A stretch of DNA of 64,000 nt from Neostapfia colusana (GCA_030760725.1 JASWHV010000001.1:72375683-72439682), one strand, 5' to 3'. Counted from the first letter of the stretch, positions 1-13,173 are shown. The notes: generated by a model not told the origin, from the letters alone. Numbers and translations are program-made.

Positions 1-3000
1 CTGTCTCTCTTGACGTGATCCTTTACTCACAGCTGAGGTAACCGACGTTGCTTCCCTCCTCACGCACGAGAAGAGCCGAAACAAAGCCGAGTTCGCCGCC
101 GCCTCTGTCAAACCATCGGGAACCGGCTAAACTGGTGCCACAGCGCCCTCCGAGCTGCAAAATAACGCGGCACCCTCATTCCTCACCTCCTCAGCGCAAG
201 AGCTAGCAAGGTCCGGCGTTTCCCGAGCCCTAAACTTCTTCCTCTGCGGCAACCTAAAGCTAACCGGTGACCGGGTGCACGTGGACAGCCATCCACAGAG
301 GTTGTCACGCCCGAGCAAGCACGGCCACGGGAGCACGCTACTGTGGTGCTGCTCTCCTCCAAATTTTGGAGCAAACTGTGGATCCTCGCCGGCTAATTTG
401 AAGGTTTTGCTCCAGCGGCTTCAAAACGAGCGTCTGGTACTTGCCGCCAAAATTCTCACTCTCTAATCCTCCATAGCTTATCAAATCTTGCACACACAAG
501 CTGGAATAGCCGGCGGTCAATTGCCTTTTAGCAACCGACGCATGAAACCCACTGTGCATGGTGTATTTTCAATTTTCCATTGCCGGCTATGGCGGGGAGA
601 ATCGGGCTCATGGTGAAAGCTACGTTAGAGCCATCTCCGGGCTGTTTCTCCACCAGGTCGACCTTCCCTAGCATCCACCGGTGCTGTAGAGTCAATCCAC
701 CGAAGTTTTGGCGGGCTAGAAGGACCGGGCGACGTTGCCGAAATTGTACCGAGCCGCCGCACCGTCGCCGGCTGTGTTAGAGCCACCGCCGGTCGGGGGA
801 ATTGCCTCCATCGTGTTCAGCGTGTGGTTTTAGGCCCCAGCAGCGAGGGGGAGCTTGGGGGATGTCCGGGAGGCTGAAATCCAGCGAACTCCGGCGAGCC
901 CAGCGTCGCGCGGGCGCGGGAGCTGGAGGTAGACAAAGGACTGTTCGGCCACACCAGTCAGCATCTGAGTTTAAAACGGGGAGGATCTGTTGTGGGCTCG
1001 GATCACATTGTGACAGCACGGGAGAGACCCTGTGGCGCCGTGTGGTTTAGCCGAGGAGGTGACACGTGGTAGCCCCACCCGCTGTCAAAGAATTGAACTT
1101 TACCCGGTTAAATTGAATTCCAGAATTTCCCCAAACTTTAGAACCTCGTAACTTTTGCTACGAAGCTCCAAATTTGGTGATTCAAATTGGGTTGGATTCA
1201 TATTGAGTATCTCTATCCAAATGAGCAACCCAATTTGTATGAAAGTCATTATTTAGGATGTTAGTGAACTCCTGTAAAATTTCAGCTCATTTGGAGTTGA
1301 TTTTATTAGGGGAATTCAGATTTGAAGTTGTGTTCAATTGGACACAGAAACATTTTCAGAGAATTTCCACAACTTAGAAATTCAGTTCTTGGTAGTTCTT
1401 ATCTCCAAAAACCCTAGGAAAATTCATGCAGACCCTATGAACTATAATGGAAATTGTAGTTCACTAAGTTTGGCATGAATATGAGAGTTACATCAGAATT
1501 AATTCATTTTTGCTTAATTGCTTAGAGAATTGTTCTGAACAAACAACTCAATGAAAAGTGCTAATTTTTGGTCCAGATGACTTTATTGTGACAAGGAACC
1601 CACATGAAAATTTTTAGCTCCATTGGAGTTCTGGATCACCCCTGTTCTGTTTAACCTCTTTAGGTGCTTAAAATATGAATGGGGAAGACACTTAGCACTT
1701 AATCAGGATAATTAGCCCAAACCCAAACCTTAGCACCAATGTCATTTTAAATTCTTAAACAGAGTTCCAGTTTTTAAACTTGTCATTAGAATTTGTTGGC
1801 AAAATCTTTACAATTAAATCCATATGCATATTCATTACGTGTAGCATATACGTGAAGAATTTGAAGCAATTAGAGTGAAGATCAAGAAGGAGGGAAGCGA
1901 GGGATCAAGCCTCAAGTGGTCTTCACTAACTGACTCTTATATATAGGTCCCCTGCAAAACAAAGGCACGCCCCGGTTTGCATCAAAACTTTCAACTTTTT
2001 ATTTGTATTCACTTTATAATGTCTAGCATTTGGTTCATTGCATTAAGTCTAGATGGTATGAAACACCAAATGCATGACCCAGAAAACCCTGGAGTATAAT
2101 GTAGAATAGGTTATCAACTGATTATAACTGCTGATCTCAAGTAAAAAAAGTGGATTAAAAGAGGCATAACTCGAGTAGGCAGTTTCCCACTCGTGAACCG
2201 AGATTAAGAGGGATCAATCGGAAGAGTTTGGAATTGATCCTCATAGTTGGGAATGGAGACCGGGCAGTGGATGGAAGGCTCAAGGACGTGGTCCTGTGAA
2301 CCTAGTCTATGTCTGAGTCGATTAAGGCCCGTTCTCGTGTGCGGCCCTGTGGGACAAGTTTGAGTTGTGTATCAGATGCACACTGGCAATATGGGACCCA
2401 AGAAACCGATGTAACATGTTAACCTGGGTGTCGAGGCAAACCCCACCGTCTTACGCAGATGCTGAAAGGATAGAGAAGTCGGCTCTATGAGGGTTTGCCG
2501 TAGTGAGACTTAATCCAAGTCGGGGGGACCGGTTTGACATTTAGGTGTCGTGTGAAAGGTTTCCACGTACGACATCAGTGATGGTTGCTGTAGGCAACGT
2601 CGAGTACGGACGTACGTGTCGTGTAAGCCGGGTGTTTTTTATTGCAATCACCGTCGCTCGCAGTAGTGAGCATACTTGTGCACTGAGTCGTGACGTAGTA
2701 ATAAACTGGAAAAAAATTCATATGCTTCGGGAGTAATCCTCATAATGGAGATGAGGAAGGATCAACACTTTCACTAAATTTATTTTCCACCTTGGGCTAG
2801 TAGCGTCGAGGCAAAGTGTTTCTTGTTTGATTGTGGAGTCTTGAGGTCGATGGTGCAAGTTCTGTATGGGTCTAGGGTAGCTCACTAAAGTTACTTTCAC
2901 CTCGGTCAAGTGACATCGAGATGAAGCGTTTCTTGTTTGATTGTGGAGTCTCGATGTAAATTGTGCGAGGTCTATAAAAGTTGCTTAAAACTTGAAGTAA

Positions 3001-3501
3001 GGACTCGCCTTTAGCTCAAGTTCATACTTTGTGCAAACCTCTATATTCAGCCCTCTATTTTCAGCATGTAGAGTTTCATGTCTAGGGTGACGGTTAAGTC
3101 TTGCTGAGCTTCATGCTCACGGATACTGCATGAGTTATTTTGCAGGTAAAAAACACTACGCTGATGTGTACGGTTGTGCGCTGAGACTCAGAACTCCCCG
3201 AGTGATGAACTCATGGCAGCCCCTGCCACTGCTATCGTGATCGTGTTGCTTGTGAGAAGGGTCCGCGGGCTGGATGTCTTCTCTTTTGCTTAGCATAGAT
3301 ATGTGACATGAGTTGTATCAATCTTCCTCTGTAGATCATTTTGAGAAATATTTGTAAAATTTCACGCTTTGTAAGCTTCCGCTTGATTTATGTAATATGA
3401 TACTTTATTATTTGTGTTGTTGGGCGCCGCATCGCACGGCACCACCCAATGCGATTCCCGGGCGAGCGGCACGGCCCCGTGATCGGGTCCGGGCCCTCAC
3501 A
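1..3501 (+). mobile_element. E1 5' LTR (partial, first ~724 bp missing)
   Basis: Matches the 3' LTR from 10542 onward, ends GGGCCCTCACA at 3501 and is followed directly by a primer-binding site. A GC-rich first kilobase is followed by AT-rich sequence. It lacks about 95 bp found in the 3' LTR at about 25451-25545 (deletion point near 1253). Over the first 180 aligned bases I count 11 differences from the 3' LTR, about 6%, so this is an old insertion. Conserved hairpins lie at 2172-2193, 2802-2848 and 2913-2957, and the GGCAAGCCCCGG-type box at 1961-1982. Short ORFs here are not credible genes. Confidence 0.9.
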
Positions 3502-5237
3502 ACGTGGTATCAGACCCGGATTGGTAATAGCGAATGGAATAAGGATTGTATTACGACAAAAACTTATGATACAGTGAGGAAACGGTATTAGGCCCACATA
3601 AGGACTATAGTAGTGTAGTTACTTAAAGTGTCATGCCTAACATACTTGTTATAATTCTGAATTTTGATTATGTAACAACGCACCTACGCTCAGGTAAGCA
3701 TGGTAAGGAACGTTACCGAAAGCGGTTCAATTTCGGTTAGCTCCCCTGACGAGGAAAGTGGCTCAGGGATAGGTCTCACAGCTTGGTGTGAGACGTCAAT
3801 ATGAAACTCTTGGACTCTTCATGTTCCTGAGTTCATATGAAACGCTGATCCCTGGCGTGCATTAGGAAAGAAAGTGGAGACCTCATCGTGTGGTCAGTAA
3901 CACGATAGTTTGTTCTTCCGGAAACAGCATAGGAGGACGTACACAGCGCTTGCCATCGGCGTGCCCTGCGGGGCAGTAGGTGGTATCTGTTGTGGTGATA
4001 AAATTCCCAACCGTGACGACCCGTTCGCGCTGTACTCAGGTTCCCCGTCGTGTGTTGTAAAAAAACGACCATGTACCTTGAGACGTGGCTCGACTCAAGG
4101 ACGGCCCGTATGGAAATGATACGGGGCGTATGTTTTTAGTATGATATGGAACTCCTTGAAATGAGAAAACCTATGTGTGCATCATCACTGAGTGTTCTTC
4201 TGCAGGTACTAACCACGTGCGTATCCCGTATAGTACACGTGTGTGAGGGACCGTTTAGTGCCACAATCGAGACGTATATACCGGTATAATCCGGTTAGGA
4301 TTTTCCTTTTTGTGAGGAACGTAGTACCGACATTGTTCTTACGGTGCCTCGACGCCGTACTAAACAATAACCTCTTCCCTATGAAGAAATGATTTATAAG
4401 CTAAATTTCAACTAAAAATGGAAGTTTGAAACAAATATTAGTTACTGAACTCTTATTTTGAGCTAAGATTCAAATGAGAGAATGTCTATGTTTCAAAGTT
4501 TTCAAAAACAGAGTGCTCTGTTTCTGGCAGGAATTCTTTCTGGAGTTTAACAGAGCATAACTCTCAGTATATTTAACCAATTAAGGTGTATGATACAGTT
4601 ATGGAAAGATTTTCAAGTGCTCTACAACTTCTTTGTAGACCTCCAGAGCAAAATCACACGTAAAGTTGGGGAAAAGTCCAGTTGAAGGCAAACTGTTCAA
4701 CACCAGGACAGCAGAAAAACCTCTCTGGACCTTTCTGTTTTTTAGCCATAACCTTCTGTAGAAAATCCCTAAGGAGCCTGTGATACACCTTTGGAAAGGT
4801 TATGAGATATGAAACATTGTTTTAGCTCAAAGTTGGTCCAGATTCATTTTGTACCTGTGTATACAACTGTGATAAAGTCAGCCACATACAAAGGAGATGC
4901 TGGCAAATTTTATCCAGAAATTCTGTCAACTTTGAGCAATCATAACTTTTGATCCAGAAGTGATATGGAGGCATTTAAATACTCGTTGAAAAGATATTGA
5001 AGTTAACTTTAACTTGGTATTCAACTTTAGTTATGAAAGTGCTTTTAACGGGATCAAAATCTGAGTTGTTTGAGGACATGTCAATCTGGTTTTAAATCCT
5101 TGCTGTTAGTTGCATCAGTTTGCGCATAAATCATTTTGCTTACATGTTAAGATTTCATTATCAGTGTTTCACTACTTTGTTCCTGGAATAAATCAAGTCA
5201 TAGTGTTGAGCTGATAATGAACTATTGGAATTGCAGA
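3502..5237 (+). other. E1 leader between PBS and gag
   Basis: About 1.7 kb of non-coding leader with no credible ORF. It aligns with the leaders of E6 (59194-60931) and more loosely E5 (41001-42502). Two sites look functional: a splice-donor-like TTCTGCAG|GTA at 4205/4206 and an acceptor-like TTGCAG at 5231-5236, one base before the gag ATG. Unlike E5, no ORF0 is present. Confidence 0.75.
3505..3516 (+). other. E1 primer-binding site (degenerate)
   Basis: TGGTATCAGACC lies three bases after the LTR end. The expected initiator tRNA-Met complement is TGGTATCAGAGC; the second-last base has changed. Confidence 0.85.
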
Positions 5238-6734
5238 ATGGTGCGAACTCGTTCCATGGGTGAAGTGGGTGGTTCCAGCGGTGGTGGTGGTGATAACTCT
5301 CCACAGCGGGAGCAGCGAGCTCTGCAACCGCAGCCGCCACCAAGACCTTCACCTACGGTCGCAATGGCAGACATTCTGGCCGCCATGACGGGTGAAAGAG
5401 ATGAGCGAACCGACTTGCTCCGCACCCTGGTGATGAATACATCCCGTCAAGGGGGATGTCAAGATGAAGACTTACGCCAACCTCAAATGAATTCCTATGT
5501 TGAATTCTTGGCGAATCAACCACCGGTTTTCATTGAAGATGAGGATCCTCTGGTGGCGGATAGCTGGATCCGTACCATTGAATCTATGTTCGGGTTGGTC
5601 CAATGCGCCGAACATCAGAAAGTCTTATACGCGGCACAACAACTTCACGGGTCCGCCAATGCATGGTCGGCAAATCAACTCGCCTCCTTACCAGCTGGAC
5701 ATCATTTCACATGGATGGAATTCTGGAAGGCATTTCTTACTTATCATGTCCCTTCCGGAATAATTCAGCGAAAACTCAAGGAGTTTCTGGTCTTAAAACA
5801 AGGAGGGAGGGATGCATACGAGCATTCGCGAGTGTTCAACAAACTGGCATAGTATGCGCCTGAACATGTGAACACTGAGGCACAAAAGTGCGAATGGTTC
5901 TTTCGCAGCCTCAATCCCAAGTTAAATGAAAGACTCGTCTTAGCTGATCGAAAGAACTTCAACGAATTGATGAGTGCTGCCATCATGGTTGAAGATGCTT
6001 AGCGAGAAGTTCAGGCTGAGAAAAGAAAGAACCGTATACCACCGAAGAGTAGCAGTATTGCTCCTCATAAATACCGGATGGTAGACTGTACCTTGAACTG
6101 TCAGCTGATGCAGCCGGCTCGACGACTCCAACAATATTTGGGTCGTTCATCTCAATATTCTGCATTCGGACAGCTGCAACAACGGTATACGCAGCCACAT
6201 TATTCTGTTCCTCAAGCGTTCTTGCCACAGCAGAATACACCCAGTGTCCATACTCATAGTCACATGGAACCGGCTGAGAAACCGTGCTTCACGTGCGGTT
6301 ATTTGGGTCACATCAGCAGGAAGTGTCCAGAAAGGATGCGCCACAGAGGAAATACACCAGAGCAGGGTATAAATATATCCCGTGCTCAGCTCCAAAGAAC
6401 AGCACCAAAGTCCGGGTGCATCTATCATACAGCTCTAGAGGATGTGCCGGAAGGGGCACCTGTGCTAGCGGGAATGTTCACACTCAATGAACTACACGTA
6501 TTGATTTTATTTGACTCGGGAGCCACACACAATTTCATCAGCAGGCTATTTGTGTGCAAAGCTATGCTCTCCACCACTACACCGATGGATCACTACCTTA
6601 TCAGCTCACCCGGTGGAAATGTAGCTGCTAATGAAGTGGTGATCAAAGCACCCTTGTGCTTAGGTGGAAACCTATACCCCACAACCCTCATTGTGTTAGA
6701 GGGGCAGAAGATCGATGTGATCTTAGGATGGCGT
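5238..6734 (+). pseudogene. gag: E1 gag and start of protease, broken
   Basis: Gag packages element RNA into virus-like particles. The frame from ATG 5238 starts MVRTRSM and has a Pro/Gln-rich N-terminus, the retrotransposon Gag domain, a CCHC knuckle (CFTCGYLGHISRKCP) and the aspartic protease motif DSGATHNF near 6510. Two in-frame TAG codons, 5850-5852 and 6000-6002, replace CAG found at the same places in E6. Near 6730 a single A is missing relative to E6 (AGGATGG against AGGAATGG), which shifts the rest of the polyprotein into another frame. The start is fixed by comparison with E5 and E6 and by the acceptor-like TTGCAG just upstream. Confidence 0.88.
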
Positions 6735-9700
6735 GGATGAACTACCACGGGGCTGTTCTTGACATCGGTCCACGGATTGTTAGCTTGGACTCTCCGTACT
6801 ATGGTCTTCAAACACTCATACTTGAAGCCGTGGATTCTAAAAATCCAGTTGTGTACCACAGTGTGACCCTGAAACTGGATGATATTCCAGTGGTCCGTGA
6901 GTACCCAGATTTGTTTCCTGACGATCTTCCAGGGATGCCGCCTGAAAGAGACGTGGTATTCAAGATCGAGTTAGCACCGGGAACCACGCCCATATCTCAG
7001 AGGCCGTACAAAATGTCTCCGAGGGAATTAGCTGAACTTAAGGAACAGCTAAAGGACTTAATGGACAAAGGGTTCATCAGGCCAAGCTCATCACCATGGG
7101 GCTGTTCAACCCTCTTTGTGAAGAAAAAAGATGAATCACTTCGGTTATGTGTGGATTATCGGCCGCTGAATGCAGTGACGATTAAAAATAAATATCCACT
7201 GCCGTGGATCGATATATTATTTGATCAGTTAGTGGGTGCCAAAGTATTCTCCAAGATGGACTTGAGGTCCGGTTATCATCAGATAAAGATCAGAGCGGAG
7301 GATATACCGAAGACGGCTTTCTCGACTAGATACGGGCTTTATGAGTATCTAGTCATGTCTTTCGGGTTAACGAATGCACCCGCACATTTCATGTACCTCA
7401 TGAATTCTGTATACATGCCAGAGTTGGATCAGTTCATCATGGTTTTCATCGACAACATTCTCGTATACTCCAAATCGGAGGAGGAGCACACCAAACATCT
7501 CCATATTGTGCTCCAACGATTGCGAGAACATAAACTGTATGCCAAATTCAGAAAGTGTGAATTTTGGATCAGCAAGGTACCATTCTTAGGCCACATTATT
7601 TCAGCGGAGGGTGTGGCCGTAGATCCAACCAAAATTGAACAAGTCTTGAAGTGGGAGTCTCCGACATCTGTTCATAAAATCTGCAGTTTTCTAGGACTAG
7701 CGGGTTATTACCGGAGATTTATTCCCAGCTTCTCGAAGGTGGCTAAACCAATGACAGAATTATTGAAGAAGAGCAGCAAGTATGTGTGGACAGAGGCCTG
7801 TGATGAGGCATTTCAAACTCTAAAGAAACATCTCACAACGGCACCGGTTCTATCCCAACCAGATACATCAAAACCATTCGATGTTTATTGTGATGCCTCA
7901 GGCATTGGACTTGGCTGCGTCTTAATGCAAGATAGACGCGTGATCGCGTATGGGTCTCGTCAACTACGCAACCACGAGCAGCACTACCCTACTCATGACC
8001 TAGAACTCACTGCAGTGGTGCTTGCGTTGAAAATGTGGAGGCACTACTTACTTGGGAATTTAGTGCATCTCTACACCGACCATAAGAGCCTCAAGTATAT
8101 ATTCACTCAGAAGGATATTAATATGAGGCAGCGGAGATGGTTGGAATTAATCAAAGATTATGAGCTCGATATCCATTACCATCCGGGCAAAGCTAACGTG
8201 GTGGCTGATGCACTCAGTCGTAAGTCCCACGTGAATAACTTGTCAGTTGTTTCGGATGAGGATGAAGAACCAAGCTTGAGGGTGATTCCGTATGGGGCAT
8301 TGTATAATCTTCCTCTAGTGCCTACCATTAGAGTGGAGATTGTACGAGCTCAAAAGAGAGATAAGGGAATGCGAAATATCCGAGCAAGAGTTAAGGAAGA
8401 TTAAATGAAATGCTTCCGGGAAGATGGTCAAGGTGTGTTATGGTTTAACAACCATATTGTGGTACCCCGAAACATGAAGCTAAGGAAGAAAATCCTGGAT
8501 GAAGCCCATATGTCCAAGTACTCAATACATCCAGGAAGCAATAAGATGTATCAAATCTTAAAACAAAATTTTGGTGGACTCGGATGAAGCGAGAAATTGC
8601 CAAGTATGTATCCGAGTGTGATACATGTCGGCGAGTCAAAGCTGACCATATAAAGAAAGCGGGAATGCTGCAACCATTAAGCATTCCGGCATGGAAGTGG
8701 GAGGACATCAGCATGAACTTTATTGTCGGACTGCCTCTCACATCTAGAAAGCATGACTCCATTTGGGTGATTGTTGATCGCTTAACAAAATCAGCCCACT
8801 TCATCCCATTGAATACGGGATTCCAGACTAAGCAATATGCAGAGTTGTATCTCTCCAGAATTATGTGCTTACATGTAGTCCCCAAAACAATCATATCTGA
8901 CCAAGGTTTAATATTTGTTGCTCGTTTCTAGGAACAGCTACATGAATCTCTGGGAACAAAGTTAATTAGAAGCTCAGCATACCATCCTCAGACCGACGGT
9001 AAAACGGAGAGGGTGAATCAAATTTTAGTATGCTGAGAGCATGTGCCATCCATCATGGAAAGAATTGGGATAACCATTTGCCATTAGCGCAGTTCTCCTA
9101 CAACAATGGCTACCAATCCAGCATTAAAATGACACCATACGAAGCACTATATGGCAGGAACTGCCGCACGCCACTCAATTGGTGTGAATCCGGCGAGAGG
9201 GTGATTTTCAGCATTGATCTTGTAAAAGATGCCGAAGAGTGTCTCCAGCTTATTCAAGCAAACCTCAAAGCCGCTCAATCTCGCCAGAAGAGTTATGCGG
9301 ACCAGTCGACCCTTGTATTTTGAAGTTGGAGATCACGTCTATCTCCGAGTATCCCCGACGAAGGGAATTCATCGATTCGGGGTCAAGGGAAAGCTAGCTC
9401 CTCGCTTTGTTGGTCTGTTCATTATTACAGAACGCTGTGGACCGGTAGCCTACCGTCTGAGGCTGCCACCATCTTTATCGTGCATTCATGACATCTTCCA
9501 TGTCTCACACTTGAGAAAGTGTTTGAAGAAGCCGACAGCGATTCTTTCGGGAGACATGGAGATATTACAACCGGATCTCACCTACGCCGAACAGCCCATC
9601 CATATTATCGACGAAAAGACCCGGATCACTCGAAATCGGACTTTGAAATTTTACAAAGTCCTGTGGAGTAATCATACACCATAAGAAGCGACTTTGGAGA

Positions 9701-9744
9701 GTGAAGATTACATCCACAAGAACTATCCTGAACTTTTGTCATAG
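6735..9744 (+). pseudogene. pol: E1 pol: RT, RNase H, integrase, chromodomain, broken
   Basis: Continues after the frameshift as one open stretch to 8404 covering reverse transcriptase and RNase H (YCDASGIGLGCVLM, YTDHKSL). The RT box reads FIDNILVYS, so the second catalytic Asp is Asn (codon 7454-7456). A TAA at 8402-8404 interrupts the region before integrase, a 1-bp loss near 8570 shifts frame, a TAG lies at 8929-8931, and a few bases are missing near 9028. The first integrase Asp is Asn (MNFIVGLP, codon 8716-8718). The C-terminus holds a chromodomain-like segment (HIIDEKTRITRNRTLKFYK) with a stop at 9682-9684; the natural stop is TAG at 9742-9744. Family assignment is firm; the copy is not functional. 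Confidence 0.9.
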
Positions 9745-9780
9745 ATTTTGTAATTACCTTCCGCATCACCTTTCTTTTGT

Positions 9781-9817
9781 AATCTCGGGACGAGATTTCC
9801 TTTTAAGGAGGGAGGAA
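9781..9817 (+). other. E1 inverted repeat and polypurine tract
   Basis: AATCTCGGGACGAGATT (9781-9797) is a perfect 7-bp inverted repeat around GGA, followed by TTTT and the purine tract AAGGAGGGAGGA (9805-9816) just before the 3' LTR. The PPT primes plus-strand DNA synthesis. The same arrangement occurs in E5 at 48309-48340. Confidence 0.85.
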
Positions 9818-11330
9818 TGTAAAGGTCCCGAAAATATGAATACAAAGAAACTTGAGTTTGCACAAACATTGGTGTCATGTGTATGAAAAATGGGACTGGT
9901 TTAAACTTTTTCACACATGTGATAACACATGAGAGTTCTTTCTAAACACACTTAGGGTTACTCACATGCTTGGACCCTAGGTGGACTAAACTCACAGATT
10001 TGAAGTCCCAGGTGCATTGGAAGGGTTTAAAAATCAGATTTTGAACTAAATGTTCAACTCAATTTGAAATGAGGGAGAACACAATGTTAATTCAAACTGC
10101 TGTGTTCAAACTCTTGTTTGCAGCAGCTAACACAAGAATCAGATTGCATATTTGGATTCCTTAGGTCCAAATGAGTTGGTAGGCAAAGTTTCATCAATTT
10201 TTGAAAAGATTGCTATCCATTTTTCCCACAAGGACTTAAATGTGCAAAGAATTCAAATACACATTTGAATTTGGTTGAAATTTGCCCAACTCTCCAAATG
10301 CAGCTCAATTTTCAACTCCAAAAATTTGAGTTGATTATTTGCCAAATTGCGGAGATCTTTTGGAGGAAAGTTGAGTGGACCCCACATGTCATTGGGGAGG
10401 TTAAAATTGCAAAAAGATCTTCAAATCTTCAGTCCTAAGTCTTCCGCTCGGCAAAACAGAGGCTTCACCGTGTGCCACCACGGGAGCAGCTACCGAGCCA
10501 CCTCCTGCTCCTCTAACCGATCGCTGGCAACACTGGTGTGGCTGTCTCTCTCGACGTGATCCTTTACTCACAGCCGAAGCAACCGACGTTGCTTCCCTCC
10601 TCACGCACGAGAAGAGCCGAAACAAAGCCGGGTTCGCCGCCGCCTCTGTAAAACCATCAGGAACCGGCTAAACTGGTGTCACAGCGCCCTCCGAGCTGCA
10701 AAACAACGTGGCGCCCTCATTCCTCACCTCCTAAGTGCAAGAGCTAGCAAACTCCGGTGTTTCCTGAGCCCTAAACTTCTTCCTCCGCGGCGACCTAAAG
10801 ATAACCGACGACCGGGCGCACGTGGACAGCCACCCAAAGAGGTTGTCTTGCCTGAGCAAGCACGGCCACGGGAGCGCTTCTGTGGTGCTTCTCTCCTCCA
10901 AATCTTGGAGCAAACCGTGGATCGTCGCTGGCTAATTTGAAGGTTTTTCTCCGGTGGCTTCAAACCGAGCATCCGGTACTTGCCGCCAAAATTCTCACTC
11001 TCTAATCCTCCATAGCTTATCAAATCTCGCACACACAAGATGGACTAGCCGGCAGTCAATTGCATTTTAGCAACCGACGCATGAAACCCACTGTGCACGG
11101 TGTATTTTCAATTTTCCAACGGCTGCTATGGCGGGGAGAATCGGGCTCAGGTTGAAAGCTATGTTAGAGCCATCTCTGGGCTGTTTCTCCACCAGGTCGA
11201 CCTTCCATAGCATCCACCGGTGCTGTAGAGTCAATCTACCGAAGTTTTGGCGGGCTAGAAGGACCGGGCAACGTCGCCAAAATTGTACCGAGCGGCCGCA
11301 CCGTCGCCGGCTGTGTTAGAGCCACCGCCG
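9818..11330 (+). mobile_element. E1 3' LTR, left part
   Basis: Starts TGTAAAGGTCCCG after the PPT and aligns with E6's LTR start (54864) and, from 10542, with the window's first kilobase. It is interrupted after CGCCG (11326-11330) by E2 and resumes at 24989. Apparent small ORFs here are LTR sequence. Confidence 0.92.
11326..11330 (+). repeat. E2 target-site duplication, left copy (CGCCG)
   Basis: CGCCG directly before TGTAAAAGCC and again at 24984-24988 after the closing CACA of E2. Removing E2 and one copy rejoins E1's 3' LTR to match the 5' LTR at about 785. Confidence 0.92.
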
Positions 11331-11485
11331 TGTAAAAGCCCAAAGAAAGTGACTTGCAGAAAAAATGCTCATCACCTCACAACACCACAGCTCATGTGAT
11401 GTATATCTCATGAACACTTGTGAAGAGCAAGTAAACACCATCAAAAGGGTGATTAGAGGGGAAAGCCTTAACTTCAAAAAAATAG

Positions 11486-11490
11486 GAGTC
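11486..11490 (+). repeat. E3 target-site duplication, left copy (GAGTC)
   Basis: GAGTC precedes the Copia 5' LTR and recurs at 21235-21239 after the 3' LTR, within E2 LTR sequence. Confidence 0.92.
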
Positions 11491-13113
11491 TATGAGACCT
11501 ATGTGTGCTGAATAGATTGGCAATTAGGATAAAAGTTAGCATTAACATTCAAAGTTTTGAATATTGCCAAAACATTCTTCTGTGGCAAGGTCCGACAAAT
11601 TCTTTGTTAGGTCCGCCAAGTGTTGGCAAGGTCCAACGCAAGGTCCGGAGAGCTCCTGCAAGGTCCGGAGAGTTTCTGTGAGGTCCGGAGCTTGTTTTTA
11701 GGAAGATCCCGTGAAGTTCAACTCGTAGAACTGCAGCGTCTTGTTTTTGCTTTTAACTCGCTATGTTTCAAACTTGCTTTATGGGAAGGTTTGCTTATTA
11801 TTAATTTGCTAAGTTTTTGGTGTGTTTTGGTGGTTATGGCTGTTATCATTTGATATGGTTTGCAACATGCTTATGTGACGTGCTCATGTAAGGTGTTGTG
11901 GTTTTCGAACTAACGTGAGTCAAGTCGAGGACTTGTGCTCGGAAGAATTGTTTGTTTATTCATGTGCAGGTGTTGCTTGAGTTCAAGACATGGCTGGTGA
12001 CGGGATCCTTGGACTAGTCTCAGGGAGGGGATGAGGTTCCAACAACCGAGTTCGGGAGGAGCTGTGGTTGAGTTGATCGGGAGGTCGCGCAGCATGTTTG
12101 GATCAAGGGCAGTGCATATGAAGGTTGCGTGTACGTCGTTGGAAGGTGTTTGCATGTGCGCAAGGAGTGCACGGACGTGGCAACATTGTTCCAAGGCGTG
12201 ATGAAGAGAAGTGGACATAAAGAATTGGTCGGAAAGGTCCAACCGGCTGGATTGCGTACTCAGGCTTAGGCTGAGTCGGATATGGCTCAAATATGGAAGA
12301 TTTGAGTTGGTTATGATAGGATTTCGTGCTAGGCATGAAGTTGAGTTGTTTTAGTAATGTTTAGGACATTCCTAAGGTGTTTGGAAGTCTCACGATTGCT
12401 TCTATCTGCCAATAGGAGAGTCCTGAGCAGTTATGGTAAGTTAGGATACGAGTCCAATTAGGAGTAGGAGTCCTAGATTGGATTGTTTAGCCTGAGGGCT
12501 GGCTATAAAAGCAAGGGAGGCCAGAGCTCTCGTGGGTAGAGAACTTTGGGCTGTTCCTCTTGTGTTTCTATTGAATAAAGTTCAAAGTTTCGAGGAGCTT
12601 TTGTGCCTTGTTCGTCCGACTTGTTTTTCGTCAAGTCTTTCTCGCCGAGTTTCTGGACAGACCGACGTTGCTTTGGTGTTTCGTTCATAACTCGAGTTTT
12701 ACAGATCTGATTGACGTGATTCTTTTTGGGTTGTCTTCACAACTCAATTATCTATCATCTGTGAAATTTTCACGAGCTTCGGATCTGTAGTTTTTGATAT
12801 ATACGAGTTTCTTTGCAGCATTGCAGATCTATTTTATATCGGGTAGAACAGATTGATCTTCGTTTAATGTTTTGATCGTATCTCAAGTTTTACTTCGTGT
12901 TTTCAAGTGATTCTTGTTGCATTAGATCCGTGACTTGATTCTCTACCTCTATACTTGATGTGTCACGGTTGAACACATTTGAAAACACTTGCACACACGG
13001 TTTCTTTAACCGATTGATTTTTGCTGAGGGGTTTTTGTTGTTTCCGCTGCGAAAACTTTTAATCTACCATTCACCCCCCTCTGGTAGCTTTTCACGTGCT
13101 CTTCGATCCTACA
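11491..13113 (+). mobile_element. E3 5' LTR
   Basis: Starts TATGAGACC (the 3' copy has the canonical TGTGAGACC, so the terminal dinucleotide has mutated) and ends GATCCTACA at 13113. A short imperfect repeat built on AAGGTCCGGAGAG lies at about 11629-11690. It holds a TATA box at 12504. Confidence 0.93.
12504..12510 (+). promoter_or_regulatory. E3 LTR TATA box
   Basis: TATAAAA in GGCTATAAAAGCAAGG, kept at 20624-20630 in the 3' LTR. A start about 30 bases downstream would put AATAAA (12574-12579) inside the R region, a usual LTR arrangement. Confidence 0.75.
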
Positions 13114-13115
13114 AT

Positions 13116-13127
13116 TGGTATCAGAGC
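13116..13127 (+). other. E3 primer-binding site
   Basis: TGGTATCAGAGC, the exact 12-base complement of the initiator tRNA-Met 3' end, starts two bases after the LTR. Confidence 0.93.
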
Positions 13128-13173
13128 CAGGTTCTCTAATCTTTGTGATTTGCACGTGTTTTGACTAACCATC

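Noticed and set aside
580..780. About 65-codon ORF in the GC-rich part of E1-family LTRs (also 11128-11319 and 56135-56374)
   Set aside because: The frame aligns and ends at the same stop, but E1 and E6 differ mostly at amino-acid-changing positions and the truncated LTR has an early stop, so there is no sign of protein-level constraint.
13116..13127. tRNA gene fragments at TGGTATCAGAGC sites
   Set aside because: These are primer-binding sites placed next to LTR ends, with no tRNA cloverleaf around them.
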